Source: Fragum whitleyi
Taxonomy: Eukaryota; Mollusca; Bivalvia; Cardiida; Cardiidae
Assembly: GCA_948146395.1 (NCBI GenBank)
Contig: OX411549.1
Location: 21,894,990-21,958,989 of the forward strand
Reading direction: 5' to 3'
DNA: 64,000 nucleotides
In this document: positions 63,271-64,000 of the stretch, in pieces
How positions within the stretch are numbered: the stretch's first letter is position 1
Layout of the letters: every line of letters starts with the position of its first letter
Translations under genes and position numbers: made by a program
The notes under the pieces: generated by a model
What the model saw: only the letters and a program-made list of their open reading frames with translations
The model's database searches: none
Told to the model about the DNA's origin: nothing

Positions 63271-64000
63271 TATATTTTGGCTCAGTGGTTAGTGCATTGG
63301 AATCGTTAAAAATAAGTAAATATTACTTGTCCGCGTGGGTTCAACACCGGCTTTCGTCAGTAATTTTCAGCTATGCTTAAGTTTCGGTCAGTTTGTTTGT
63401 AAGATGGGGGCTCGTACGGGAAAGGCCAGTGAGCCATTTATGTCGGCATTGTACCGACTTTGTTAGTACATGAAGCACATTACTGCCCATATACGCTTAT
63501 CGTCATCAATATATGACAACTCTGTAGGGGGAGTGTGTTATGGGAGACCACTCTCACCACTGTCCTGCATAGCTTCATTGGTTTAAATAGAATGTCTAAT
63601 ACCTGAGTCAGGGAAGATTTTCTTTGGCTTATTGGCGCATTGGACATGTATTTACCAATAATTAATATTACTTGCCCGGATGGGTTCAACACCGGCTTTC
63701 GTCAGTAATTTTCAGTTATGCTTAAGTTGCGGACAGTTTTGTATATAAGACCAAAAATGAAACCTTTATCTTATAAACATCCGCTGTCGACCCTTTAGCA
63801 AACCGACCGAAATTACTTTCAAGATTCATAGGTTATTTACATGTATTTTGTTCATATTTTTTCAAAGCGATTCTTCAACCCGTTATAAGCCATTCAAAGC
63901 TTTTTGGTGTGCTTAGTCTTTAACGGGGGGACCGCCTAAACACACACTCACAAAAGAAACTGAAGAAGTGTCGATGATACCTAAATACTTTCTTATAATA

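Larger units (their letters stand above)
60637..64000. repeat. Tandem array unit 6, cut by window end (3,364 bp visible)
   Basis: Start of a sixth copy; the window ends before its C1q gene. A private A-to-T lies near 61375. The array therefore continues beyond the window on the right. Confidence 0.96.

Noticed and set aside
1..64000. CRISPR array or bacterial phage-type repeat
   Set aside because: The repeat period is 12 kb, there are no short regular spacers, and the gene is spliced and eukaryotic.
1..64000. Pure assembly duplication artefact
   Set aside because: Units carry distinct substitutions, microsatellite alleles and a 7-bp insertion, which a copied contig would not show. Read data are still needed to fix copy number.

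Overview
The window looks like AT-rich eukaryotic nuclear DNA, most likely from a marine bivalve mollusc. Three things point there: a spliced secreted C1q-domain gene with a coiled-coil stalk (a family known to be hugely expanded in bivalves), many tRNA-derived SINEs and small inverted-repeat transposons, and a Penelope-like reverse transcriptase relic. The taxon is inferred; nothing in the sequence names a species.

Layout: the window is one head-to-tail array of a unit of about 12.1 kb. Taking the first base as an arbitrary unit start, the copies are unit 1 (1-12128), unit 2 (12129-24252), unit 3 (24253-36376), unit 4 (36377-48502), unit 5 (48503-60636) and a cut unit 6 (60637-64000). They differ only by scattered substitutions, homopolymer and GT-microsatellite lengths, and one 7-bp insertion. 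No flanking single-copy DNA is visible, so neither array edge nor the true duplication breakpoint can be placed.

One unit in unit-1 coordinates: tRNA-like SINE head on the minus strand (486-561); foldback element A1 (766-1357) with a GT/G microsatellite (1029-1065); foldback element FB1 (1661-2059); SINE on the minus strand (2361-2641); two direct copies of another tRNA-like element (2646-2790, 2992-3121); a small inverted-repeat element (3721-3918); element A2 (4801-5163); then the only convincing gene, a two-exon minus-strand C1q-domain gene (exon 1 8518-8140, exon 2 5589-5195). Its 2.55-kb intron is packed with transposons: a MITE touching the acceptor, a 165-bp element flanked by TTAA, and elements A3 and A4, the latter holding a nested MITE. 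Upstream lie A5, FB2, a plus-strand SINE (9594-9876), a diverged tandem duplication of about 390 bp (10105-10880) and the Penelope-like fragment (11657-12003).

The predicted protein has 257 residues: signal peptide, long coiled coil, C-terminal C1q domain. It resembles secreted bivalve pattern-recognition C1qDC proteins. All five complete copies translate identically, so the array amplifies one innate-immunity-type gene with its whole transposon-laden surroundings. No bacterial-type operon, CRISPR array, rRNA or functional tRNA is seen.
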